A DNA stretch of 64,000 nt from Planctomycetes bacterium B3_Pla (GTDB taxonomy: Bacteria; Planctomycetota; Phycisphaerae; Sedimentisphaerales; Anaerobacaceae), in assembly GCA_005223045.1 (NCBI GenBank), contig NJBM01000001.1, positions 434,001-498,000 on the forward strand, written 5' to 3'. The notes under the pieces were generated by a model. The model made no database searches and was not told the origin of the DNA. It saw nothing but the letters and a program-made list of their open reading frames with translations. A program made the translations under genes and the position numbers. Shown here piece after piece: positions 53,122 to 62,148 of the stretch; within the stretch, counting starts at the first letter, position 1; each line of letters starts with the position of its first letter.

Positions 53122-53856
53122 ATGAAAAAGGGGAAAGCCTTCACCCTAATCGAATTGCTGGTAGTGATTGCGATGATAGCCCTGCTGCTGGCGATTCTGA
53201 TGCCTGCTCTAAGGGCTGCAAAGGATCAGGCAAAGAAAACTGTTTGCACCGGACACGTCCAGGGACTCGTACTTGCCGTGAGAATGTACGTAGATGACTA
53301 TGACGGCAAGACACACGACTCGCCTAACAACGGTCTTTGGGATAATGCGCACGAAAATCCGCTGGTGCCCAAGGACTACGGTCCAAACGACTCTATGGCC
53401 TACTGGGGGATCGCATACTTTCCTTACGCCAAGAACAAGAAGATATTTCACTGCCCCGGCATGAAGCGTGTGGATGATTGGCCGGAATGGGGATCGCCCT
53501 GGGGACGGCCGTCGCAACAATACTTCAAACATTGCTCTTACGGCCTCAACAACTATATCACGAACAAGAAGATTGATCTTGAATTCAAGCGTCATAGCGA
53601 GGTAATTGCTTTTCAGGACCACATCGAGCAGAGGCTGGACAGCATTAATTCTGACATGTTCTGCATCGGTCCGAGTGTCAACATCAATCTGACACAGTGG
53701 CGCAACGGCGGAACATTAGGTGACTTTCCGGAGGCGGTGCAGGAGTGTTTTCGCCACCGCGGCGCATCTATTACCGTCTGGCTTGACGGCCACGTGACGG
53801 AGATAGAGGAGACCACCGGCGAAGACGTCCCCACGAGATGGTACACGGGCGAGTGA
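53122..53856 (+). CDS. Prepilin-like protein with N-terminal methylation motif and H-X9-DG end
   Basis: 244 aa from ATG 53122 (GGGAGG about 8 bp before). The type IV/II pseudopilin leader is exact: KKGKAFTLIELLVVIAMIAL, with cleavage expected before Phe and the conserved Glu at +5. The C-terminus has H-R-G-A-S-I-T-V-W-L-D-G-H, the H-X9-DG motif of planctomycete prepilin-like proteins. Between lie four Cys (TVCTGHV, FHCPGMK, KHCSYGL, DMFCIG). Planctomycetes carry large numbers of such solitary proteins, cleaved by a PilD peptidase and assembled or secreted by a type II-like machine; no machinery is in this window. It lies between two LamG genes and is likely co-expressed with the first (67 bp gap). 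Confidence 0.92.
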   Translation: MKKGKAFTLIELLVVIAMIALLLAILMPALRAAKDQAKKTVCTGHVQGLVLAVRMYVDDYDGKTHDSPNNGLWDNAHENPLVPKDYGPNDSMAYWGIAYFPYAKNKKIFHCPGMKRVDDWPEWGSPWGRPSQQYFKHCSYGLNNYITNKKIDLEFKRHSEVIAFQDHIEQRLDSINSDMFCIGPSVNINLTQWRNGGTLGDFPEAVQECFRHRGASITVWLDGHVTEIEETTGEDVPTRWYTGE

Positions 53857-53901
53857 AAGGTAGAATCCCTCACATAAGCATGTGCAGTTGCGGGATTTTC
53901 C

Positions 53902-53930
53902 TTGACCGTAAGGCGATGGTTTGATATATA
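53902..53930 (+). promoter_or_regulatory. Promoter P2 of the second LamG gene
   Basis: TTGACC (53902-53907) and TATATA (53925-53930), spacer 17 bp; a TATAAT also occurs at 53929-53934 with a 21 bp spacer. It matches P1 in sequence (TTTCC-TTGAC, GGTTTG, TATATA) and in distance to the ATG (106 bp). Confidence 0.65.
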
Positions 53931-54007
53931 TAATGTTAGTGAAGACTCTGCTCATATTGGCAGTATTTGAGGAGTTGTGGCTTTTCATTTTTGGAAGGAG
54001 GACTATC

Positions 54008-57000
54008 ATGTCTAGAAAATTGTCTTTTTTAGCAATGAACCACGTAGGGTTCACAGCCATAAACCCAACGTGGTTTGTGGCTTCTTTTGTTGTGGTGCTG
54101 GGTCTGGCTCTGACAAGCGCGGCGAATGCCGCCGATCTTGTGGGCTGGTGGAAGTTTGACGGCGACGCTCTTGACTCGTCGGGGCTCGGCAACGACGGAA
54201 CTCTGGCCGGCGATCCGGGATTCGTTGACGGGTGGATCGGCCAGGGCGTGTTTCTTGACGGCGACGACTTCGTAAGGATGGACGGCGTTGCGGACGATGT
54301 TACCAGCAACGACGTTACCATGAGCGCGTGGGTCAAGACAACAGACCACGGCGACTGGTTTTCGATCAACGATGCCGGCGGAGGCAACGTTGCTCTCTTT
54401 GCCACGGACAACCAGAGATCGGCAATGTATGACGGCGGCTACGAAGGCCACTCGACCACGATTGTCACCGACGGGCAGTGGCACATGCTCACGTACGTCC
54501 GCCGGGGCAACACCGGTTACATCTACGTTGACGGTGTGTTGGAAAACAGTCACGCTCCAGGTTTCAGCCTCAGTCCCGACAACCGCTGGTCGTTGGGGCA
54601 GGAATGGGACGGTGAGAACCCGAGCGACTTTCTGGTAGGTGCTGTTGACGAAGCACGCGTTTATAACGGCGGTCTGACTGATGGGGAGGTGGCGCAACTG
54701 TTCAACGCATCGACCTCCTCGGCGGCGGCATGGAGACCGCAACCTGTCAACGGTCAGACGGACGTCATGACAGACGAGCAGTTGGGCTGGGCCCCCGGTC
54801 TCGATGCAGTCTCTCACGATGTTTACCTTGGCGCCAACAAGGCAGATGTGACAGCCGGCGCCGGAGGCACTTCACAAGGAAACCAGGTGGAACTCAGTTT
54901 CGACCCGGGTCCGCTTTTGCCCGCGATGACTTATCACTGGCGCATTGACGAGAAAGCAGCCGACGGGACAATCACGCCCGGCGAGGTCTGGAGCTTCACA
55001 ACGGCAGAGTTTGCCGTGGTCGATAATTTCGAGGACTACAACGATTTTACGCCCGACGAGATATGGAACACGTGGATAGACGGATTCGGGGTTGATGAGA
55101 ACGGCTCGACGGCAGGTTATCCGAATCCGGATTTTGCCGCCGGAGAGCATTACGTTGAGACTACGATCGTTTACGAAGGCACCCAGGCGATGCCGTTCTT
55201 CTACGATAATACCACGACATCCTATTCCGAAGTGGTGCTCACGTTTGCCGATCCGAGGGACTTCGTCCTCAACGGACTGACGGGACTAACGCTTTGGCTC
55301 CAGGGTCAGCCCGCAGCAGTCGGCAGCGTCAGCTTTGACGAGGCAAGCCAGACTTATACTCTGACAGGTTCAGGGTCGGACATCGGCGGTGTTTCTGATG
55401 AATTCCATTATGCGTTTAAGCAGCTTACCGGCGGCGGATCGATTACAGTCAAGGTCGAGAGCCTGACCGATACTCACTCTTGGACCAGGGCAGGTGTAAT
55501 GATTCGCGAAACTCTGGATCCGGGCTCGCCCAACGCGATGGTAGTGGTAACACCGGCCGGCAGAGTAGCTTTCGGATTCAGAGCCACGGCCCAACAGGAC
55601 AGCCACAGTACACACACCGCCACCGGCACAATAACAGGTCCGCACTGGATCAGGCTGAACCGCTCGGACAACAACGTCTTTACCGGCGAGCACTCGTTCG
55701 ACGGTGTCAACTGGACGCCTGTTCAAGGCGCCGATCCGGCGGATCCGTCAGGCTGGACCGTCATAATGCCGCAGAGCGCTTATGTCGGACTCGTTGTCAG
55801 TTCTCACAACGCAAGCGCCACAGCCGAGGCTACGTTCTCTAATGTTGCGGTCCTCGCCAATACCTCGGCCGGGGCATTTACCGAGTCGCGCGACGTCGGA
55901 ATTGGCAGCAATTCCCGCGAGCCGCTATATTTAAGGCTTGAAGATGACGCCGGCAATCCCGGGATAGTGCAACACCAGGACGGGCCGGACGCGGTCCTCG
56001 CCGATGACTGGGATTTGTGGGCGATCCCGCTGGAAGATTTCCAGTCTCAGGGCGTGGACATCACAGCGGTCAAGAAGATTGCCATCGGCGTCGGCGACAA
56101 GGACAATCCACAACCCGGAGGTCCCGGCAGACTGTTCGTTGACGATATTCAACTGGTTCGCCGCCTGCCGGCCACGGGGAAAGCCCTGTTGTTCGAAGAG
56201 AACTTCGAGAGTCTGGTTCTGGGTCCGAACGTGGACGAGGGAGTTGCCGGTGACGAAGTCTGGACGAAGACGCCTCCGGCGGGCTGGACAATAGATGACA
56301 GCGGCGTTCCCGGGGTCGGCGATCCGGCCAACGACGGCGTTACCGAGTGGGCCGGATGGAGCTTTGCGAACAAGGCATGGTGGGTGGAAACCGCCGAGGA
56401 CCAGGAGCGTTCCCAGTTCGTCCTGGCGAATGGCACCGTTGCGATAATCGACCCGGACGAGTGGGACGACCAGAACCGTGCACCGGGCCTGCTTAACAGT
56501 TTCCTCAGCACGCCTGAGATCGACGTCTCGTCCACGGAGGCCGGGATCAGCACGTTACAGCTTAAGTTCGATTCGAGCTGGCGCCGCGAAGACACCCAGA
56601 CTGCCAATATCACCGTGCAGTTCGACGCCGACGATCCTATAGAGGTCCTGCGCTGGGAATCCGAGGGTGGAGACCCAAGCTTTGCCAAAGACGATGCAGT
56701 CAGCGAGATCGTGACCGTTGACATCAACAGACCGGCAGCGGCTAAGAAGATGATCGTCACGTTCGGCATGACCGACGCCGGCAACGACTGGTGGTGGGCG
56801 ATTGACAACGTGCAGATCAGCGGCATTCCGAGAGAGAGAGTCATTGCACTTTACGAGGATTTTGAGGGACTGGAGCTGGGCACAAGCCTGGAGGAAGACG
56901 CCGGCACCGAAGAAGTCTGGACCGATACGCCGCCGGCCGGCTGGACTGTTGACGAGAGCGGTGTTCCCGGCATCGGCAATCTGGCGACCGACGGCATGAC

Positions 57001-59473
57001 CGAGTGGGCCGGCTGGGCCTTCACTAACAAGGAATGGTGGATCACCGTGGCCGGCAACCAACGACGCGTGGAATTCGAGTTAGGACAGGGCACCGTTGCA
57101 GTGGCCGATCCGGACGAGTGGGACGACTCCGAACACCCAGGTCCAATTGCAGACAATCCCTATGACACCTGGCTCACTACACCTGAGATCGACGTCTCCG
57201 GTTTTGAGGCGGGTACGGTGCGGCTCAAGTTCGATTCGAGCTGGCGCCCGGAGTTCGACGGCAACTATCACCAAATGGCGAACATAACCGTCGCCCTCGA
57301 CGGTGGTGAGCCTGTTGAGATCATGCTCTGGGAATCCGATCCAGCAAGTCCGAACTTCAAGCCCGATACATCCACCAACGAGACAATCGTCATCGACCTG
57401 GACACGTCGGGGGCCGGCAGTATGGCCTTGACGTTCGGTTTGTTCGAAGCCGGCAATGACTGGTGGTGGGCGATTGACAACTTGGAAGTCACCGGCCTTC
57501 CCAGAGAAAGAGCCATCGTACTTTCCGAGGACTTCGAAGGCCTGGAGCTGGGTCCGAATGTAGATGAAGAAGTCCCCGGCAACGAAGTATGGACAAAGTT
57601 GGCTCCGGCCAACTGGATCATTGACGATACGGGTGTTCCCGGGGCGGGCGATCCGGCCAACGACGGTGTGACCGAATGGGCCGGCTGGAGTTTCGCCGAC
57701 AAGGCATGGTGGGTGGAAACCGCCGGCGATCAGCAGCGTTCCCAGTTTGACCTGGGAGTCGGCACAGTGGCTGTGATCGACCCGGACGAATGGGACGATC
57801 AGAACCGCGCGCCCGGTCTGCTCAACAGTTTCCTCAGCACGCCGGTGCTCGATATCTCAGGAATTGAAGCCGGGTCGCTTGAATTGACGTTCGATTCGAG
57901 CTGGCGTCCGGAAGATTCACAAACGGCCAATATCACAGTCCGGTTTGACGGTGGAGAGCCTACCCAAATCATGCTGTGGCAGTCTCAAGCTGGAGTGTTC
58001 TTTAAGCCTGATGCAACCAGTGAGACGGTGACTTTGCCGCTCGACAATCCCGAAGGGGCTTCGACGGCAGTTGTTACGTTCGGTATGCTTGATGCCGGCA
58101 ATGACTGGTGGTGGGCCATTGACAATGTGGTCGCCAGCGGTTATCCGAAAGTCGAAGCCGCTCCGGTCCGGATATTCTCGGAGAAGTTCGATGGAGTGAC
58201 TTTGATCCCGAGCGTGGACGAAGCGCCTCCGGGCAGCTTCTGGACCAAGACACCTCCGGCCGGCTGGAGTATCGACGACAGTCGTATGCCCGGGGTCGGA
58301 GACCCGTCCAGTGACGGCGTCACCGATTGGGCCGGCTGGAGTTTTGCCGACAAAGACTGGTGGGTTCAGGTGGCCGGTGACCAGCAGCGTTCCACGTTCG
58401 ATCTGGGAACCGGAACCGTGGCCATTGCCGACCCGGATGAGTGGGACGACGCGTCCCATGCCGACGGCACGTTCAACAGCTTCCTCGACACGCCATCGAT
58501 CGACATATCGGGTGTGGAAGCAGGGACGATCCAGGTTCAGTTCGATTCAAGCTGGCGCCCGGAGTTTGATGACTATTACCACCAGACCGCCAGTGTGAGT
58601 GTCTCCTTCGATGGAGGCGACTGGGTCGATGCGATGCTGTGGGAGTCGGATTCAGGCAGTCCTAACTTCAAGGCGGACGCCACCAGTGAGACAGTGACCC
58701 TCAACATCGACAATCCTGCCGGAGCCGGCAGCATGAAGGTCAGTTTCGGATTGTTCGACGCCGGAAACGACTGGTGGTGGGCGATCGACAATCTGGAAGT
58801 CACCGGTTTCTCCGGAGGCAGCGCCGTAGCTTTGTTAGTTGAAGACTTCGAATCGTTGCCGCTGGGTCCGAGTCCCGAAGAAGCGCCTCCCGGCAGCTTC
58901 TGGACCGACGTGCCGCCCGAAGGGTGGATCGTTGACGACAGCGGTGTCCCCGGCGCCGGTGATCCGGCTAATGACGGCGTGACCGAGTGGGCCGGATGGA
59001 GTTTCGCCAGCAAGAGCTGGTGGGCGCAGGTCGCCGGCGATCAGGAGCGTTCGCAATTTGAGGCAGGCAGCGCCGTAGTTGCCGTAATCGATCCGGATGA
59101 GTGGGATGACCTGCCTCATGCAGAAGGTTTGCTCAACGCCTTTCTCGGCACACCCGTGATCGACGTTTCCGGCATGATGGCTGGCACGCTTCGGCTCAGT
59201 TTCGATTCGAGCTGGCGCCGCGAGGACACGCAGACGGCCAATATCACCGTCAGTTTTGACGGCGGGGCTGCTTTTGAGGTCCTGCGCTGGGAATCTGAGG
59301 GCGGCGATCCGGCATTCCTCAAAGATGACGCCACCAACGAGGCGGTAACCGTGGATCTGAACAATCCCGCCGGGGCCGCAGAAATGGTCATTACCTTCGG
59401 CATGATTGATGCCGGCAACGACTGGTGGTGGGCGATTGACAACGTGGAGGTCACTGGTTTTGTTGGGCAGTAG
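54008..59473 (+). CDS. Giant surface protein: LamG, jelly rolls and five adhesin-like repeats
   Basis: 1821 aa from ATG 54008, behind AAGGAGGA (53995-54002). The signal peptide is interrupted: SRKLSFLA, then repeat-encoded MNHVGFTAINPTWF, then a hydrophobic core VASFVVVLGLALTSAANA. LamG (about 42-240; LVGWWKFDGDALDSSGLGND), one Fn3-like repeat (SHDVYLGANKADV, YHWRIDEKAADG), jelly rolls (VVDNFEDYNDFTPDEIWNTW) and a sandwich (SWTRAGVMIRETLDPGSPNA) follow. From about 727 to the end are five tandem units of about 220 aa. Each starts with ENFESL or EDFEGL, contains PPAGWTIDDSGVPGVGDPAN or a variant, VTEWAGWSFANKAWWVE and FDSSWRREDTQTANITV, and ends GNDWWWAIDNV. The unit resembles cleaved-adhesin/choice-of-anchor jelly rolls. 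Probably a cell-surface or matrix glycan binder; no catalytic residues recognised. Confidence 0.9.
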   Translation: MSRKLSFLAMNHVGFTAINPTWFVASFVVVLGLALTSAANAADLVGWWKFDGDALDSSGLGNDGTLAGDPGFVDGWIGQGVFLDGDDFVRMDGVADDVTSNDVTMSAWVKTTDHGDWFSINDAGGGNVALFATDNQRSAMYDGGYEGHSTTIVTDGQWHMLTYVRRGNTGYIYVDGVLENSHAPGFSLSPDNRWSLGQEWDGENPSDFLVGAVDEARVYNGGLTDGEVAQLFNASTSSAAAWRPQPVNGQTDVMTDEQLGWAPGLDAVSHDVYLGANKADVTAGAGGTSQGNQVELSFDPGPLLPAMTYHWRIDEKAADGTITPGEVWSFTTAEFAVVDNFEDYNDFTPDEIWNTWIDGFGVDENGSTAGYPNPDFAAGEHYVETTIVYEGTQAMPFFYDNTTTSYSEVVLTFADPRDFVLNGLTGLTLWLQGQPAAVGSVSFDEASQTYTLTGSGSDIGGVSDEFHYAFKQLTGGGSITVKVESLTDTHSWTRAGVMIRETLDPGSPNAMVVVTPAGRVAFGFRATAQQDSHSTHTATGTITGPHWIRLNRSDNNVFTGEHSFDGVNWTPVQGADPADPSGWTVIMPQSAYVGLVVSSHNASATAEATFSNVAVLANTSAGAFTESRDVGIGSNSREPLYLRLEDDAGNPGIVQHQDGPDAVLADDWDLWAIPLEDFQSQGVDITAVKKIAIGVGDKDNPQPGGPGRLFVDDIQLVRRLPATGKALLFEENFESLVLGPNVDEGVAGDEVWTKTPPAGWTIDDSGVPGVGDPANDGVTEWAGWSFANKAWWVETAEDQERSQFVLANGTVAIIDPDEWDDQNRAPGLLNSFLSTPEIDVSSTEAGISTLQLKFDSSWRREDTQTANITVQFDADDPIEVLRWESEGGDPSFAKDDAVSEIVTVDINRPAAAKKMIVTFGMTDAGNDWWWAIDNVQISGIPRERVIALYEDFEGLELGTSLEEDAGTEEVWTDTPPAGWTVDESGVPGIGNLATDGMTEWAGWAFTNKEWWITVAGNQRRVEFELGQGTVAVADPDEWDDSEHPGPIADNPYDTWLTTPEIDVSGFEAGTVRLKFDSSWRPEFDGNYHQMANITVALDGGEPVEIMLWESDPASPNFKPDTSTNETIVIDLDTSGAGSMALTFGLFEAGNDWWWAIDNLEVTGLPRERAIVLSEDFEGLELGPNVDEEVPGNEVWTKLAPANWIIDDTGVPGAGDPANDGVTEWAGWSFADKAWWVETAGDQQRSQFDLGVGTVAVIDPDEWDDQNRAPGLLNSFLSTPVLDISGIEAGSLELTFDSSWRPEDSQTANITVRFDGGEPTQIMLWQSQAGVFFKPDATSETVTLPLDNPEGASTAVVTFGMLDAGNDWWWAIDNVVASGYPKVEAAPVRIFSEKFDGVTLIPSVDEAPPGSFWTKTPPAGWSIDDSRMPGVGDPSSDGVTDWAGWSFADKDWWVQVAGDQQRSTFDLGTGTVAIADPDEWDDASHADGTFNSFLDTPSIDISGVEAGTIQVQFDSSWRPEFDDYYHQTASVSVSFDGGDWVDAMLWESDSGSPNFKADATSETVTLNIDNPAGAGSMKVSFGLFDAGNDWWWAIDNLEVTGFSGGSAVALLVEDFESLPLGPSPEEAPPGSFWTDVPPEGWIVDDSGVPGAGDPANDGVTEWAGWSFASKSWWAQVAGDQERSQFEAGSAVVAVIDPDEWDDLPHAEGLLNAFLGTPVIDVSGMMAGTLRLSFDSSWRREDTQTANITVSFDGGAAFEVLRWESEGGDPAFLKDDATNEAVTVDLNNPAGAAEMVITFGMIDAGNDWWWAIDNVEVTGFVGQ
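54038..54075. repeat. AACCACGTAGGGTT hairpin inserted in a signal-peptide coding region
   Basis: Arms AACCACGTAGGGTT (54038-54051) and AACCCAACGTGGTT (54062-54075), loop with CACAGCCAT. Copies lie at 62106-62143 (opposite orientation) and, expanded, at 22591-22658. Here it encodes NHVGFTAINPTWF within the signal peptide of the 54008 gene; the sister gene at 50946 lacks it. Confidence 0.9.
56188..59470 (+). repeat. Five tandem coding repeats of about 660 bp
   Basis: Units begin near 56188, 56846, 57518, 58171 and 58831, spaced 653-672 bp. They share long stretches of DNA such as GGCAACGACTGGTGGTGGGC and GACGAGTGGGACGAC or close variants. Units 2 and 4 share the FDGNYHQ/FDDYYHQ variant where units 1, 3 and 5 have EDTQ/EDSQ, so duplication was not purely head-to-tail in one step. 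Confidence 0.9.
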
Positions 59474-59664
59474 CACCCGTGCTCAACAACTAAATAACAA
59501 AATTGTATCGCTTCGGGGCCTATATCGGTTGGCACGGTATGGTCCCCGCTTTCTGCGCAGGAATATCTAAGCTGACAAAATCACTTTCAGGCGCGGCGAA
59601 CAATTTCAGTAGTACTGCATCGATATTACTATAGAAGCTTCTCTTCGAACTTATTATCTGTTTT

Positions 59665-61500
59665 CTACATCGCTGATATTTCCGAGTCATTACTAAAACC
59701 GCCACTGTGTTCAAGCACTTTAACCTCTTTCTTGTACCACCTGACAACAATGAACCCCCCTATAACAGCCGACAGACAACAGATTCCCGCCTTGTCAAAT
59801 CTCAACAGTATTGAATAGCCGATAGCGAGGGAGATACCGTAGCAGAGCATGATTCCGCCGATGACATCGATTATTGTAGATAGAGACAATGCCTTGCCGG
59901 GCAGTTCTCGGATGTCGCTACTAAGAACGCCCCAGAAGCCGCCCGGCCGGACCTTGCGATAGAACTCTTCGAGTTTTTCTTTTGACACGGCAGGCGTGAG
60001 GAACGTTACGATTATGCTGATAGGCACAACGATACCTGTCAAGAAGGCTATCTTGATTTCAAAGGGCATCTCAGGCCAGGGGTATCCAAATACTACAACG
60101 CTTTCGGGAATGAACGGGTTCGTGAGCCCAAGCACCAAGCCGAGAGAAAGTGCTGTGATCTCCGTATAAGCGTTTATCCGCCACCAGAACCAACGGGCAA
60201 CACTGATCATGCCGCCGCCAACCATAATGAAAGCAAAAAATTCCCACACAGCTGAAATCGTAAGCTTTCGCCAGGCAATATACAAAGCAAGACCAAATCC
60301 TGCGGCCATCATAAGGACAACGACGATTTTGGTCACAATCATATAATGTCGCTGCGTCGCATCTTTCTTTATAAACCGCTGGTACACATCCGTAATCATA
60401 TAAGATGCTCCCCAGTTAAGATGCGTATCGATCGTCGACATGAAGGCAGCGAGAAAGGCTGTAATCAGCAGGCCTTTAAGGCCATATCCCAGGTATTCAT
60501 TCATTACCAGAGGGTATGCGTGTGTGTCATTATAAGGTTCAGTCAGTATCGGGAAAAGCACGATAGATACAAGTGCTACAAGTACCCATATCCATGGTCG
60601 GCAGCATTGAAAGATCGCGTAGAATATCGTTGCCCGAACCGCATCACGTTCATCCTTGCAGGCACTCATACGCTGCATATTATAGCCGCTGGCATCGATC
60701 CACCAAAGTATGAAGAAGTATATCAGCAATTTAACCAGGTCGAGATCGAAGCTTTTGAAATCGGGAAAAATGGAAAGCGTTCTCGGACCATAACCTTCGG
60801 TGGCGGCGATCGTATCTAATACATGGCCAAGTCCTCCGACCTTCACCACTGCGATCACAGCAAGAGCTATCATGCTGAAAGTTGCGATAAAGAACTGAAC
60901 AAAGTCGGTTACAACGACTCCATAGAAACCAGAGAATGTCGCATAGACCAGCGCTACAAGCGAGCAGATCCCGATAGCCCACCACTTGGGAATATCCGTC
61001 ACGGTCGTAATAATGCTGCTCATGGCGAATATGACTCCACTGATAACGAGCAGGTTCTGTATGATGCCGGCGAAAAACGCTCTGAATCCGCGCAGAAATG
61101 CGGCAGACTTGCCCTCATAGCGTAACTCGTAGAATTGGGCGTCAGTGATAATAGCCGCACGCCGCCAGAGCCGTGAAAAAAGGAATATCCCTACAATAAG
61201 CGCCAGCACGGCAACAAACACCCACCAGATTCGTTGAAGTCCGTCCGTGCGTGTTATCTCTGTCACTACGAGCGGTGTATCCGATGCGAAACTTGTAGCG
61301 ACCATTGAGACGGCAATCATCCACCACGGAAAAGACCTGCCGCCGAGGAAATAATTCTCAGAACTTTGCGAGGCCCTTTTGGAAAAGAAAATCCCCGTGC
61401 CAACTGCAAAAAGCATGTAGGCGGCAATGATCACATAGTCAAGAAATCCTAAACGTCCCATCGTCGAGTAGGTATGTGCAACTAACACATTCAGCATCAC
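59665..61500 (-). CDS. Sodium:solute symporter family transporter
   Basis: 611 aa from ATG 61500; later in-frame starts at 61497 and 61461 (GRLGFLDYVIIAAYMLFAVG) are possible. SSS family: about 13-14 hydrophobic helices, with NYFLGGRSFPWWMIAVSMVA and TSFASDTPLVVTEI in the first part (Na-site region), WWAIGICSLVALVYATFSGF, and IDTHLNWGASYMITDVYQRF in the helix-8 region. It should import a sugar, sugar acid or similar solute with Na+. No partner gene adjoins, but the setting of glycan-degrading genes suits sugar uptake. The 190 bp downstream gap to the surface protein gene shows nothing notable. Confidence 0.93.
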   Translation of the reverse strand: MMLNVLVAHTYSTMGRLGFLDYVIIAAYMLFAVGTGIFFSKRASQSSENYFLGGRSFPWWMIAVSMVATSFASDTPLVVTEITRTDGLQRIWWVFVAVLALIVGIFLFSRLWRRAAIITDAQFYELRYEGKSAAFLRGFRAFFAGIIQNLLVISGVIFAMSSIITTVTDIPKWWAIGICSLVALVYATFSGFYGVVVTDFVQFFIATFSMIALAVIAVVKVGGLGHVLDTIAATEGYGPRTLSIFPDFKSFDLDLVKLLIYFFILWWIDASGYNMQRMSACKDERDAVRATIFYAIFQCCRPWIWVLVALVSIVLFPILTEPYNDTHAYPLVMNEYLGYGLKGLLITAFLAAFMSTIDTHLNWGASYMITDVYQRFIKKDATQRHYMIVTKIVVVLMMAAGFGLALYIAWRKLTISAVWEFFAFIMVGGGMISVARWFWWRINAYTEITALSLGLVLGLTNPFIPESVVVFGYPWPEMPFEIKIAFLTGIVVPISIIVTFLTPAVSKEKLEEFYRKVRPGGFWGVLSSDIRELPGKALSLSTIIDVIGGIMLCYGISLAIGYSILLRFDKAGICCLSAVIGGFIVVRWYKKEVKVLEHSGGFSNDSEISAM

Positions 61501-61510
61501 TTACAACAAA

Positions 61511-61564
61511 CTCCCCGAGTATCCCGACGTACGCCGAGAGAACCTACAACCTAGCGGTTAACAG
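61511..61564 (-). pseudogene. 3' fragment of tRNA-Asn, T arm disrupted
   Basis: Matches the 3' part of the intact tRNA-Asn: CTCCCCGAGTA (61511-61521) and the 24 bp AACCTACAACCTAGCGGTTA + ACAG (61541-61564) are identical to 62149-62159 and 62167-62190. The 7 bp between them is replaced by 19 bp (TCCCGACGTACGCCGAGAG), destroying the T arm. The fragment breaks off in the anticodon loop. Confidence 0.85.
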
Positions 61565-61774
61565 AAAGCCTTTGGGGGACTGTCGAAAAGCCCAAAAGTC
61601 TTTTGTTTTCAGTATCTTAGCAAGTTTTTGGATTTTCGCAAGAGTTCTCATTCTTTCGCGTTTCTTCGCATTCTATCGCGGTATTTCCACAGAAAAACGG
61701 TATAAAACGGTAGGAAGATATTTGGAGTGATTATATCGTAATACATAAGTCATTTTAATGAAATGACTGAAAAA

Positions 61775-62053
61775 TTACCGAGCCGGACTATTGTTCCAAT
61801 GCTTTTCCAGTGAGCATCTGAGCATCTGTTTCAGCGTGGCCTTTCCTTTTGTTGTTTTGAAATATTTCTCCCTTCTGTCCGCATCGGCTTTAGATAAGTG
61901 AGATTCGTAGTAAATCAGCTTTAACGGCAGCCTTGATTTCGTGCTGATATTCTTTCCAGAATTGTGCTCTTTAAGCCTTCTTTTCAAGTCATTTGTAAAA
62001 CCAATGTAAAATTTCCTGTCTTTCAGGCTTATCAAGATGTAGACATAGAACAT
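61775..62053 (-). CDS. GIY-YIG domain nuclease-like protein
   Basis: 92 aa from the ATG at 62051-62053 (FYVYILISLKDRKFYIGFTN); an in-frame ATG at 62074 would add seven residues. The GIY-YIG core shows YVYIL, YIGFTNDLKRRLKEHNSGK with the conserved Arg, and IYYESHLSKADADRREKYFK with the Glu. Single-domain proteins of this type are common, often mobile, and have no assigned job. It is visibly more A/T-rich than its neighbours and lies between a tRNA-Asn fragment and the intact tRNA-Asn, which suggests horizontal arrival. Confidence 0.9.
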   Translation of the reverse strand: MFYVYILISLKDRKFYIGFTNDLKRRLKEHNSGKNISTKSRLPLKLIYYESHLSKADADRREKYFKTTKGKATLKQMLRCSLEKHWNNSPAR

Positions 62054-62105
62054 TAGTTTAATGAAAATTTGCAAAGACTATAATAGCTTTGTGAAATCCA
62101 CCATA

Positions 62106-62143
62106 AACCACGTTGGGTTTATGGCTGCGAACCCTACGTGGTT
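62106..62143. repeat. AACCACGTTGGGTT hairpin next to tRNA-Asn
   Basis: Arms AACCACGTTGGGTT and AACCCTACGTGGTT, loop TATGGCTGCG; inverted copy of 54038-54075. It begins 6 bp beyond the 3' end of tRNA-Asn and could fold in the transcript as a terminator or processing signal. Confidence 0.9.
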
Positions 62144-62148
62144 CACAG

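Noticed and set aside
53716..54411. 231-codon minus-strand open frame containing NHVGFMAVNPTWF
   Set aside because: The familiar motif is simply the palindromic repeat read on the other strand; the rest is antisense to two real genes.
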